Below, piece by piece: positions 1 through 7,246 of a stretch of DNA of 64,000 nucleotides. Source of the stretch: Firmicutes bacterium UBA3553 (GTDB lineage: Bacteria; Bacillota; Clostridia; Tissierellales; Sedimentibacteraceae); the NCBI GenBank assembly GCA_002381185.1, contig DFOA01000031.1, forward strand, positions 92,292 through 156,291, read 5' to 3'. A program made the position numbers and the translations under genes. The notes below the pieces were generated by a model. That model did no database searches. It worked only from the letters and a program-made list of their open reading frames with translations, and had not been told where the DNA came from. The number at the start of each line of letters is the position of its first letter. Position 1 is the stretch's first letter.

Positions 1-1182
1 GTGCATACGTTCGGAACAGCATGTCCCAAGGCAATGCCAATAATACATCTTGGAGCAACAAGCATGTATGTTGTCGACAATACAGATGCAATATTAATGA
101 AGGAGGCGCTTTTACTAATTAAAAAGAAGCTTGTGAATGTAATAAACGTATTGTCGGACTTCTGCATGAAGTATAGAGATATGCCCACATTGGGATACAC
201 ACATTATCAGCCCGCACAGCTTACCACTGTAGGAAAAAGAGCCGCTCTTTGGCTTCAGGATTTAGTGCTGGATTACGAAGAAATAAACCATGTATTATCA
301 TTGGTTAAACTAAGAGGCGTAAAGGGAACTACCGGAACACAGGCAAGCTTTATGAGTCTGTTTGAAAACGACAGCGAAAAGGTAAAAATACTTGAAAAGC
401 TTGTAGTTGAAAAAATGGGTTTCCATGATTCATTCAAATTAACGGGGCAGACATATACACGCAAGGTTGACTTTTATGTGCTGTCAGCATTAAGCGGTAT
501 TGCTCAAAGCTTACATAAAGCAACAAATGATATGAGAATATTGCAAAGTCAGAAGGAAATTGAAGAACCATTTGAAAAAAACCAAATCGGCTCCTCTGCT
601 ATGGCGTATAAGCGCAATCCAATGAGAAGCGAAAGAATTGCATCACTGGCAAGATTTATTATGTCCAATGAAGCAAATATGGCAAATACGGCTGCTACAC
701 AGTGGCTTGAAAGAACATTGGATGATTCGGCAATAAAAAGACTAAGCATGCCACAGGGCTTTTTGGCAGCAGATGCTATACTTGGCATTGCTATTAATGT
801 ATTTTCAGGCCTGGTTGTTAACGATAAAGTAATTGAAAAACATATATTAGAAGAGCTTCCGTTTATGGCAACAGAAAATATAATCATGGAAGCAGTTAAA
901 CGAGGCGGCAACAGGCAGGAGCTTCATGAAGAAATTAGAGTTTTGTCGATGCAATCGGCAGAACAGGTTAAAAAATTCGGAAGACAAAATGATTTAATAG
1001 AAAGAATGTCACAAAGTAAAATAATCAATATGTCTAAAGAGGAGATAGAGGAAACTATAAATCCAATTTATTACATAGGAAGAGCTCCGCAGCAGGTAGA
1101 AGAATTTTACAATGAAACAATAAAACCAATTCTTGAGGAAAACAAGAACCTTTTGGGGATTAATGTTGAATTAAAAGTATAA
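1..1182 (+). CDS. purB: Adenylosuccinate lyase, 5' truncated by window edge
   Basis: Cytosolic enzyme of purine synthesis. It splits SAICAR to AICAR and adenylosuccinate to AMP, releasing fumarate. The 393 visible residues are the middle and C-terminal part of a family of about 475, so roughly 80 residues lie before the window. The opening VHTFG is internal, and its GTG should not be read as the start. Visible landmarks are GYTHYQPAQ, which carries a family catalytic His, and the fumarate lyase signature SSAMAYKRNP near residue 200 of the fragment, followed by the usual helical C-terminus. It ends about 30 bases before the promoter of the pheA leader, so it is probably the last gene of its own unit. 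Identification is secure; only the N-terminus is missing. Confidence 0.96.
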   Translation: MHTFGTACPKAMPIIHLGATSMYVVDNTDAILMKEALLLIKKKLVNVINVLSDFCMKYRDMPTLGYTHYQPAQLTTVGKRAALWLQDLVLDYEEINHVLSLVKLRGVKGTTGTQASFMSLFENDSEKVKILEKLVVEKMGFHDSFKLTGQTYTRKVDFYVLSALSGIAQSLHKATNDMRILQSQKEIEEPFEKNQIGSSAMAYKRNPMRSERIASLARFIMSNEANMANTAATQWLERTLDDSAIKRLSMPQGFLAADAILGIAINVFSGLVVNDKVIEKHILEELPFMATENIIMEAVKRGGNRQELHEEIRVLSMQSAEQVKKFGRQNDLIERMSQSKIINMSKEEIEETINPIYYIGRAPQQVEEFYNETIKPILEENKNLLGINVELKV

Positions 1183-1208
1183 AGATTTTTAATTAAATAA
1201 AAAAAATA

Positions 1209-1237
1209 TTGACAAAATCAATTTAAAGTAATAACAT
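1209..1237 (+). promoter_or_regulatory. SigA-type promoter of the pheA T-box unit
   Basis: A perfect -35 TTGACA (1209-1214) and a -10 TAACAT (1232-1237) are separated by 17 bases. Transcription should start near 1244, where the T-box leader begins. Placement just after purB and just before the leader supports the call. The -10 is only moderately close to consensus. Confidence 0.65.
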
Positions 1238-1244
1238 AGTAAAA

Positions 1245-1537
1245 ATTATAAAAAAAGCAATGAAAAGTTGAAAGTAGATTTGAAGACACTAACAGGGAGT
1301 ATTCGTCGTTGACTGAAAGCGAGTATTTGTGAAATCATATTGAAGTTCCCTCTTGAGCTGCTGGCTGAATTAAGTAGGCTTTGCCGTATTTCCTGCGTTA
1401 AAAGGATAGAATATCGGATGTATATCTCGTATTTGAAGAAGTGCAGCAATTTTGCTGAAATTGGGTGGTACCGCGGAACGGTTGAATTATAACCTTTCGT
1501 CCCTATATTAAATTATAGGAACGGGAGGTTTTTTTAT
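1245..1537 (+). promoter_or_regulatory. T-box riboswitch, Phe specifier (TTC), with terminator
   Basis: A tRNA-sensing transcriptional attenuator. The hallmark T-box sequence TGGGTGGTACCGCGG lies at 1462-1476. Just upstream is a Stem III-like hairpin (TGCAGCA/TGCTG). Downstream a long stem (CCTTTCGTCCCTATA with TATAGGAACGGGAGG, about 1492-1528) ends in a run of seven T (1529-1535), the intrinsic terminator. In the 3' part of Stem I the context GAAG-TTC-CCTCTTGAG fits the specifier loop, giving TTC (Phe) at 1346-1348. Uncharged tRNA-Phe should therefore antiterminate expression of the following small gene and pheA. A Phe specifier agrees with the product of pheA. Stem I was folded by eye, so the specifier call is slightly less certain than the T-box itself. 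Confidence 0.93.
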
Positions 1538-1616
1538 GTAAATTAAGCTGTTAAAAATATCAGATTTAAATTGTTATTATTTTTAAATTACTATAACCGG
1601 AAAGGCGGAGAATATT

Positions 1617-1757
1617 ATGATTATTGTATTAAAAAACGGAACCAGATATGAAGAAATAGCCCTGTGTGATGGGGCGCAGTCATTGACATACGATGCTTTT
1701 CAAGAAACCATGGGCAAAATAAAGTCGATTGCCGATATTTTAGGAAGGGCCATGTAG
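1617..1757 (+). CDS. Small unknown protein between T-box and pheA (46 aa)
   Basis: A 46-residue ORF, MIIVLKNGTRYEEIALCDGA at the start and ending SIADILGRAM, has a good ribosome binding site (AAAGGCGGAG) about 6 bases before its ATG. It stops 8 bases before the pheA start, so the two are probably co-transcribed and perhaps translationally coupled under the Phe T-box. The sequence is mixed rather than low complexity, with no signal peptide, membrane segment or cysteine cluster. I do not recognise the family. It has no run of Phe codons, so it does not look like a leader peptide. It could be a small regulatory partner of PheA or a remnant of a longer gene. Confidence 0.55.
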   Translation: MIIVLKNGTRYEEIALCDGAQSLTYDAFQETMGKIKSIADILGRAM

Positions 1758-1765
1758 GTGAAGAT

Positions 1766-2593
1766 ATGGATAAAGAATTTGAAGTTAATACTGTTTGTTA
1801 CCAGGGATTGCCTTACTCTTATTCTGAATGCGCCGCCAAAGCATTATTTAAAGATAAAAATATGGTGTATAAAGAAACATTTGAAGATGTTTTCAAGGAT
1901 GTATATGACGGCACATCCGATATAGGTGTTGTTCCCATTGAAAATTCAACATCAGGATATATTAATGAAGTATATGATCTGCTATTAACATATGATTTAT
2001 ACATTAATTATAATTACATTAAAAAGGTTGATCATTGCCTGTCAGGAATAAAAGATGCCGCACTTGATGATATTGAAGAAGTGTATTCACACCCTCAGGC
2101 GTTGATGCAGTGCAAAGAATATATAAAAAAGCATGGTTTTAAGGTTAAAAACGAAATAAATACAGCAGTAGCCGCTAAAAAGGTATTTGATATGAATGTG
2201 AAAAATGCTGCCTGTATATGCTCCGTGGAGGCTGCTGATAATTATGGTCTTAAGGTTTTTGAAAGTGATATAAATCCGAGGCAGAATTATACCAGATTTG
2301 GTGCTGTGTCAAAGAACTTGATGGTAAATGAAAATCATAACAGAACCAGCATAGTGTTTTCTGTACCTCATGAAGTAGGAACGCTTAATAACGTTCTATC
2401 CATGTTTTCATATTACCATGTAAATTTGTCCTCAATATATTCAAGACCTGATTTGAAAAGTCCGTGGAAATATTTATTTTACCTGGACTTTGAGGGAAAT
2501 ATTTTAACACTTGAAATAAAAGAAATACTAAATAATCTTAAAAATAAACTGCCGTTTATAAAAATACTGGGAAGCTTTCAAATGTTACAATAA
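1766..2593 (+). CDS. pheA: Prephenate dehydratase
   Basis: Converts prephenate to phenylpyruvate, the committed step to phenylalanine, in the cytosol. At 275 residues it has the length of a stand-alone dehydratase without a fused chorismate mutase. Catalytic-domain landmarks are VPIENSTSG (about 56-64), SHPQAL (108-113) and the NYTRF motif (174-178) with the key Thr and Arg. An ACT domain follows (about 190-275) with GTLNNVL and SRPD, slightly different from the usual ESRP Phe-binding motif. The domain normally gives Phe feedback inhibition. The start ATG follows AGGTGAAG by a few bases. The Phe T-box upstream adds transcriptional control by tRNA-Phe charging. No chorismate mutase gene is visible nearby, so that activity must be elsewhere. 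Confidence 0.95.
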   Translation: MDKEFEVNTVCYQGLPYSYSECAAKALFKDKNMVYKETFEDVFKDVYDGTSDIGVVPIENSTSGYINEVYDLLLTYDLYINYNYIKKVDHCLSGIKDAALDDIEEVYSHPQALMQCKEYIKKHGFKVKNEINTAVAAKKVFDMNVKNAACICSVEAADNYGLKVFESDINPRQNYTRFGAVSKNLMVNENHNRTSIVFSVPHEVGTLNNVLSMFSYYHVNLSSIYSRPDLKSPWKYLFYLDFEGNILTLEIKEILNNLKNKLPFIKILGSFQMLQ

Positions 2594-2623
2594 TAATTAT
2601 AAAATTTATTTGATAAATAATTC

Positions 2624-2651
2624 TTGACAACTACAAATTACGTGATAGAAT
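2624..2651 (+). promoter_or_regulatory. SigA-type promoter of the aro operon leader
   Basis: TTGACA (2624-2629) and TAGAAT (2646-2651) are 16 bases apart. The predicted start is near 2658, about 25 bases before the aromatic leader peptide. This gives the aro operon its own promoter, separate from pheA. Confidence 0.65.
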
Positions 2652-2682
2652 AATTTAAAATCTTTCAAATTGAGAGGAATTC

Positions 2683-2814
2683 ATGATGATTCTTGTAAAT
2701 AGAGTTTATGTAAATAAATTGTATAACTATTATTGGAGTAATTATTATTACTTCTATTTTTGTATACAAAAATTGCATAAATATATTCATGAAGGATTAT
2801 TGTTCGAATTTTAA
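2683..2814 (+). CDS. Aromatic-rich leader peptide of the aro operon (43 aa)
   Basis: A 43-codon ORF begins ATGATG after the ribosome binding site GAGAGG. Residues 14-26 read YNYYWSNYYYFYF, so 10 of 13 are aromatic: seven Tyr, one Trp and two Phe. Overall there are nine Tyr, one Trp and four Phe. Such a composition is typical of attenuation leader peptides, where ribosome stalling at scarce charged tRNAs controls termination. The ORF is followed by a terminator at 2834-2859 and then the DAHP synthase gene, whose pathway makes exactly these amino acids. The dominant Tyr content suggests tRNA-Tyr as the main signal, with Phe and Trp contributing. The 18-base perfect palindrome at 2756-2773, just after the aromatic run, could form a pause hairpin. 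Confidence 0.85.
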   Translation: MMILVNRVYVNKLYNYYWSNYYYFYFCIQKLHKYIHEGLLFEF

Positions 2815-2859
2815 CATATATTTGTAGTTTATACAGAGTCCTTTATGGGCTCTTTTTTT
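2790..2859 (+). terminator. Attenuator: intrinsic terminator with competing antiterminator
   Basis: The terminator stem pairs AGAGTCC (2835-2841) with GGGCTCT (2847-2853) across a 5-base loop and continues into seven T (2853-2859). The upstream segment TGAAGGA (2790-2796), inside the end of the leader ORF, can pair over seven positions (one G-U) with TCCTTTA (2839-2845). That would take the left arm and loop of the terminator, making it a plausible antiterminator. A ribosome stalled at the aromatic codons (2722-2760) would leave 2790-2796 free. A ribosome finishing the peptide would cover it and allow termination. The terminator is seen directly; the switching is inferred. Confidence 0.82.
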
Positions 2860-2871
2860 ATAGCCCTAACC

Positions 2872-2975
2872 CCGTTTTTCAGAGTGTTTTTTCTGAAAAA
2901 CGGCGGTAGGTCTTATGCAGCGCAATCCAATTTTATGTGAGCGATAGCGAGCAAATAAAATTGAGATGAAGCCTG
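2872..2975. repeat. Two tandem inverted repeats between attenuator and aroF
   Basis: The first is a perfect 12-bp stem, CCGTTTTTCAGA (2872-2883) with TCTGAAAAACGG (2892-2903), loop 8, with no T-run after it. The second pairs CAATTTTAT (2928-2936) with ATAAAATTG (2955-2963), contains GAGCGATAGCGAGC inside, and may extend to GCAG/CTGC at its base. They lie after the terminator and before the aroF ribosome binding site (CGGAGG, 2997-3002). They may be an mRNA-stabilising or processing structure, or a small mobile palindromic repeat. Function is unknown. Confidence 0.6.
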
Positions 2976-3010
2976 CGAATTTTAAAAATTACATAACGGA
3001 GGTCAAGAAA

Positions 3011-4024
3011 ATGATTTTGGTAATTAACAATCAGGCAAGTGAGAAGGAAGTAAATGTAATCAAAGAAAGAATCCTGAACATAGGGTGTAATGTGTATGAA
3101 TCTGTGGGAGTGAATTATCACATTATTGGTGTCGTAGGGGATACCAGCAATATTGAACCTGATATTTTTGAAACGAGCGAAACAATTAATAAGGTTATCA
3201 GGGTACAGGAACCTTATAAAAAAGCAAACAGATTATTTCATCCTGAAAATACGGAAGTGAAAGTCGGAAATGAGATCGTTGGAGGCAAAAAAATAAGCAT
3301 AATGGCAGGCCCATGCTCTGTCGAAAGTCCTGAGCAAATTTTAGCAATAGCTCAATCGGTGAAAGAATCAGGAGCCGGCTTTTTAAGAGGTGGAGCTTTT
3401 AAACCAAGAACTTCGCCGTATAGCTTCCAGGGTTTAAAAAAACAAGGGCTTGAGATGCTTAAATATGCAAAAGAACAAACAGGGCTTCCTATTGTTACAG
3501 AAATAATGTCTACTGAATTTATTGGTGATTTTGTAGAAGATGTGGATATAATTCAGGTAGGCGCCAGAAATATGCAGAACTTTGAGCTTCTGAAACAGCT
3601 GGGAAAGACTAACAAGCCCATACTATTAAAAAGAGGTCTGTCTTCCACAATTGAAGAGTTTCTTATGTCTGCTGAATACATAATGGCAGGGGGCAATGAA
3701 AATGTAATATTATGCGAGAGAGGCATCAGAACATTTGAAAAATATACAAGAAATACTCTGGACTTAAGTGCTATACCTGCAATTAAAAAATTAAGCCATT
3801 TGCCTGTAATAGTTGATCCAAGCCATGCGGCAGGTTTGTGGTGGATGGTTGAACCCCTTGCAAAAGCAGCTATTGCAGTCGGAGCAGACGGGCTTATCAT
3901 AGAGGTTCACAATGATCCAGAAAATGCATTGTGTGACGGCAATCAATCCATAAAGCCGAAGAGGTTTGATCAGCTTATGGAAAAATTAAAGCTTATGGCA
4001 TCCTTGGAAGACAGGGAAATTTAA
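3011..4024 (+). CDS. aroF: 3-deoxy-7-phosphoheptulonate (DAHP) synthase, regulated AroF type
   Basis: First enzyme of the shikimate pathway, joining phosphoenolpyruvate and erythrose 4-phosphate. From ATG 3011, which follows CGGAGG by about 8 bases, it has 337 residues, the size of the Thermotoga-type enzyme. An N-terminal ferredoxin-like regulatory domain (about 1-68, MILVINNQAS onward) normally mediates Tyr/Phe feedback. It is followed by the TIM-barrel catalytic domain with MAGPCSVES (98-106), RGGAFKPRTSPYSFQG, LLKRGLSST and VDPSHA. In-frame codons exist upstream from 2966 but have no ribosome binding site and lie in an inverted repeat, so the later start is preferred. It heads a tightly packed seven-gene operon behind the aromatic attenuator. 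Confidence 0.95.
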   Translation: MILVINNQASEKEVNVIKERILNIGCNVYESVGVNYHIIGVVGDTSNIEPDIFETSETINKVIRVQEPYKKANRLFHPENTEVKVGNEIVGGKKISIMAGPCSVESPEQILAIAQSVKESGAGFLRGGAFKPRTSPYSFQGLKKQGLEMLKYAKEQTGLPIVTEIMSTEFIGDFVEDVDIIQVGARNMQNFELLKQLGKTNKPILLKRGLSSTIEEFLMSAEYIMAGGNENVILCERGIRTFEKYTRNTLDLSAIPAIKKLSHLPVIVDPSHAAGLWWMVEPLAKAAIAVGADGLIIEVHNDPENALCDGNQSIKPKRFDQLMEKLKLMASLEDREI

Positions 4025-4050
4025 TAATTAACTTGGAAGCAGGTGCAAAT

Positions 4051-4917
4051 ATGTCGGAAGAATTAAATCTTTCTAATTTGAATTTAACAATAGTAGGGAT
4101 TGGCCTTATTGGAGGCTCATTGGCGAAAGCTGTCAGGAAAAACATAGATTTAAACAACTTATGGGCAATAGATGTCAACAAAAATGTTTTGAAGACCGCG
4201 AAGAATGAAGGTGTCATTGACGAAGGGTTTGTTGATCCTAAAATTCCTTTGTCAGATTCTGACATCACAATATTTTGCACATATCCGGGAGCAACAGTAG
4301 AAATTATCAGGAACAATATAAATTATTTCAAATCAAATTCCATCGTGACCGACGCATCAGGAATTAAAAATAGCATTGTGCAGGAAATAAAGTCTTTTAT
4401 GAGAAAAGATGTGGAATTTATCGGAGGGCATCCGATGTCAGGCAAAGAAAGCATGGGATATGAATTTTCTGATGATTGTATATTCAACAGTGCAGAATAT
4501 ATTTTGACTCCTGACGAGAATACCTCTGACTGTTCAATAAAAATTCTTACTAAAATAATTAAAGATATTGGTTTTAAAAGAGTTACCCTGATGTCTCCCG
4601 AAGCTCATGATAAAAGAATTGCTTTTACCAGCCAGCTGCCTCACATTATAGCATGTGCCCTCATGAATAACCATAATATTGATGAGGAGCTTGGATGCAT
4701 TGGAGGAAGCTTCAGAGATATGACAAGAATAGCAGATATAAATTCTGATTTATGGTGTGAGCTTATTTATGAAAATAAAAGAAATATATTGGATGAACTT
4801 GACAATTTTATATTGGACATAAATAATATATGTGATATTCTAAAGATGAATGATGTTAAAAAGCTGAAATTAATGATGAAAAAAAGCAGCCTACGAAGAA
4901 AAGAGATGAATAAATGA
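4051..4917 (+). CDS. tyrA: Prephenate dehydrogenase
   Basis: Oxidises and decarboxylates prephenate to 4-hydroxyphenylpyruvate for tyrosine synthesis, using NAD(P). It has 288 residues. The N-terminal Rossmann fold carries GIGLIGG (about 16-22). GGHPMSGKE is a family motif, and the C-terminal helical dimerisation domain includes SQLPHIIA and GGSFRDMTRIA. No ACT domain is evident, so feedback control is probably at AroF and the attenuator. I chose ATG 4051 because AGGTG lies 5-6 bases upstream; an in-frame TTG at 4033 has no clear site. The end overlaps the aroB start by four bases (ATGA), showing translational coupling. Confidence 0.93.
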   Translation: MSEELNLSNLNLTIVGIGLIGGSLAKAVRKNIDLNNLWAIDVNKNVLKTAKNEGVIDEGFVDPKIPLSDSDITIFCTYPGATVEIIRNNINYFKSNSIVTDASGIKNSIVQEIKSFMRKDVEFIGGHPMSGKESMGYEFSDDCIFNSAEYILTPDENTSDCSIKILTKIIKDIGFKRVTLMSPEAHDKRIAFTSQLPHIIACALMNNHNIDEELGCIGGSFRDMTRIADINSDLWCELIYENKRNILDELDNFILDINNICDILKMNDVKKLKLMMKKSSLRRKEMNK

Positions 4918-5972
4918 AAATTATTAAAGTAAACTTGAATTCAAAAAAATATGATATTGTTATACAAAACGGACTTATTAAAAATCTTGGATATCAACTA
5001 AACGATATATATATAAACAAAAAAATTGCCGTAGTTACAGATAAAAATGTATTTGCTCTTCATGGCAGCTATGTAAAAGAAGCTTTGGAAAAGTGCCATT
5101 ATGACTGTAAATTCATAGTTGTGGAGCCGGGGGAAAGCAGTAAATCAATGGAAACACTAAAAAGCGTCTATGAACAGCTCATAGATTTTAATCTTACCAG
5201 AAGCGACCTGGTAATAGCTCTTGGAGGAGGAGTAGTCGGCGACCTCTCCGGGTTTGCGGCATCCACATATTTAAGAGGTGTTGATTACGTCCAGGTTCCC
5301 ACAACCTTGCTTGCTCAGATTGACTCAAGCATTGGAGGAAAGACGGCCGTTAATCTTGAGCAGGGTAAAAATCTCATAGGCAGCTTTTATCATCCAAGAA
5401 AGGTTTTAATTGATTCGGATATTTTAGAAACTTTGCCGGATAAGTTTATAAAGGATGGCCTGGGAGAAGTCATTAAATATGCATGCATAAAGGATTCGGC
5501 ATTTTTTCAGATGCTGTCAGGCATTAATACTAAGGAGCAATTATTTGATAATTTAGAACATATAATCTTTACATGCCTGAATATTAAAAGAGAACTGGTA
5601 GAAAAAGACGAGTATGATAAGGGTGAGAGGATGCTTCTCAATTTTGGCCATACATTAGGTCACGCAATCGAAAAGTATTTTAATTATGAATATTCTCACG
5701 GCGAAGGAGTTTCTTTGGGCATGTACTACATAACCGGGAAAAGTGAGGCACTGGGGATTACAGAACAGGGTACCGCAGAAAAAATTAAAAATATGCTCAT
5801 AAATTTTAACATTGATTATAATCTTCCTGATTTGAATATGAATGCGATAAAAGACACAGTAATGCTGGACAAAAAAAACATTTCGGGAAACATGAAATTA
5901 ATACTTTTAAGAAAAATAGGAACAGCATTTATTGAGAGTGTTCCTGTTAAAAATATAGATAAGTTTTTTTAA
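4914..5972 (+). CDS. aroB: 3-dehydroquinate synthase
   Basis: Cyclises DAHP to 3-dehydroquinate, the second shikimate pathway step, using NAD and a divalent metal. It has 352 residues, full family length. The NAD-binding GGGVVGD lies near residues 104-110, followed by FAASTYLRG, PTTLLAQIDSSIGGKT and NFGHTLGHAIE. The last motif, with GLGEVIKYA and SHGEGVSLGM, supplies the metal ligands. Its ATG overlaps the tyrA stop. The operon order tyrA-aroB-aroA-aroC-aroE-aroK keeps almost the whole chorismate route together. A 3-dehydroquinate dehydratase gene is not in the window. Confidence 0.96.
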   Translation: MKIIKVNLNSKKYDIVIQNGLIKNLGYQLNDIYINKKIAVVTDKNVFALHGSYVKEALEKCHYDCKFIVVEPGESSKSMETLKSVYEQLIDFNLTRSDLVIALGGGVVGDLSGFAASTYLRGVDYVQVPTTLLAQIDSSIGGKTAVNLEQGKNLIGSFYHPRKVLIDSDILETLPDKFIKDGLGEVIKYACIKDSAFFQMLSGINTKEQLFDNLEHIIFTCLNIKRELVEKDEYDKGERMLLNFGHTLGHAIEKYFNYEYSHGEGVSLGMYYITGKSEALGITEQGTAEKIKNMLINFNIDYNLPDLNMNAIKDTVMLDKKNISGNMKLILLRKIGTAFIESVPVKNIDKFF

Positions 5973-5980
5973 GGAGAATT

Positions 5981-7246
5981 ATGAACAGTATTTTAATTAA
6001 GCCATCAAAACTTAAAGGAATAATAACCCCTCCGCCTTCTAAAAGCTTAAGCCATCGGGCCATAATATGCGCTTCTCTATGCATGGATAATGGAGTCAGT
6101 GAAATAGATAATGTGATTTTATCAGATGATATTGATGCTACAATAGCCGGAATGAGAGAGCTTGGAGCAGAAATAGAAATAACTGAAAACACAAATAAAA
6201 CATACTGCCTTCATATAAAGGGTAGCAGAGGAAATATAGAATATGCCGAAATTGACTGCGGAGAATCCGGCTCAACACTGAGATTTCTCATTCCAATCGG
6301 CTTGATGCTTGCAGACAGCTGCACATTTTCGGGAAAAGGGAAGCTGATTGAAAGACCATTGGATATTTTTTATAAAATATTCAATGAGGAAGGTATTGAA
6401 TATGAAAACAACAATAATAAACTGCCTCTTACTGTCAGCGGCAGATTAAAAGGCGGCCGGTACAATGTATCAGGTAAAGTGAGCTCACAATTTATATCCG
6501 GACTGCTTTTTGCTCTTCCGCTGATTAACGATAATTCTGACATTACAATTACTGACAATATGGAATCCGCGGGCTATGTGGATTTAACACTTCAAATGCT
6601 CAAGAAATTCAATATAGACGTAGATAACAAAGATTACAGAGAATATAAAATTAACGGCAATTCTAAATACAGATCTTCATCCTGCAGGATTGAAGCCGAT
6701 TATTCCCAGGCTGCATTTTTTTTAACGGCAAAAGCATTAGGAAATGATGTGGAATGCCGTGGCTTAAATGAGGATTCCCTCCAGGGGGACAAAGAAATAA
6801 TTAATATTATTGATAGGTTTAAAAACATGACCAATAATGAAATCATAATAGATGCGTCGCAGATACCTGACTTGGTGCCCATACTCACTGTGCTGGGGGC
6901 CCTTCAAAAGGGGAGAACCACCCGCATAGTCAACGCACGGCGCTTAAGAATCAAAGAATCTGACAGGCTGAAGGCTATTGCGGCAGAAATGAACAAAATC
7001 GGAGCGGAAATAGATGAGCTGGAGGATGGACTGCTCATAAAGGGTAAGGGCATTTTAAGAGGCAATGCAACAGTAAGAAGCTGGAATGACCATCGAATAG
7101 CCATGTCTCTGGCAATTGCCGCCACGAAATGTATTAATGAAATTATTTTGGAGGGTTATCAGGCGGTTAACAAATCATATCCTGATTTCTGGAATGACTA
7201 TATATCGTTGGGAGGAATGATAAATGAGCTCCATATGGGGAAATAA
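5981..7246 (+). CDS. aroA: EPSP synthase (3-phosphoshikimate 1-carboxyvinyltransferase)
   Basis: Transfers the enolpyruvyl group of PEP to shikimate 3-phosphate. It has 421 residues. Visible motifs are PPPSKSLSHRA near the N-terminus, CGESGSTLRFLIP (about 88-100), RIKESDRLKA and WNDHRIAMSLA. All are shikimate-phosphate or PEP binding segments in this family. The start follows AAGGAGAATT closely, 8 bases after aroB. The 3' end overlaps aroC by 23 bases. The N-terminal motif is SGSTLRFL-type without the usual NAGT wording, so it may belong to a divergent class. The key Lys, Arg and Asp positions appear intact. Confidence 0.95.
   Translation: MNSILIKPSKLKGIITPPPSKSLSHRAIICASLCMDNGVSEIDNVILSDDIDATIAGMRELGAEIEITENTNKTYCLHIKGSRGNIEYAEIDCGESGSTLRFLIPIGLMLADSCTFSGKGKLIERPLDIFYKIFNEEGIEYENNNNKLPLTVSGRLKGGRYNVSGKVSSQFISGLLFALPLINDNSDITITDNMESAGYVDLTLQMLKKFNIDVDNKDYREYKINGNSKYRSSSCRIEADYSQAAFFLTAKALGNDVECRGLNEDSLQGDKEIINIIDRFKNMTNNEIIIDASQIPDLVPILTVLGALQKGRTTRIVNARRLRIKESDRLKAIAAEMNKIGAEIDELEDGLLIKGKGILRGNATVRSWNDHRIAMSLAIAATKCINEIILEGYQAVNKSYPDFWNDYISLGGMINELHMGK

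Noticed and set aside
549..911. Long minus-strand open frame within purB
   Set aside because: It is an antisense shadow of a highly conserved coding region. No ribosome binding site or recognisable product is present. The same applies to the antisense frames in aroF, aroA, thiM, katE and the thiolase.
2756..2773. Palindrome ATTTTTG-TATA-CAAAAAT as a protein operator
   Set aside because: It lies inside the leader ORF right after the aromatic codons, so a pause hairpin is the simpler reading. An operator role cannot be excluded but has no support.
2966..3010. Upstream start for aroF
   Set aside because: The extra 15 residues lie partly in an inverted repeat and lack a ribosome binding site, whereas ATG 3011 has CGGAGG at the right distance and gives the usual family N-terminus.
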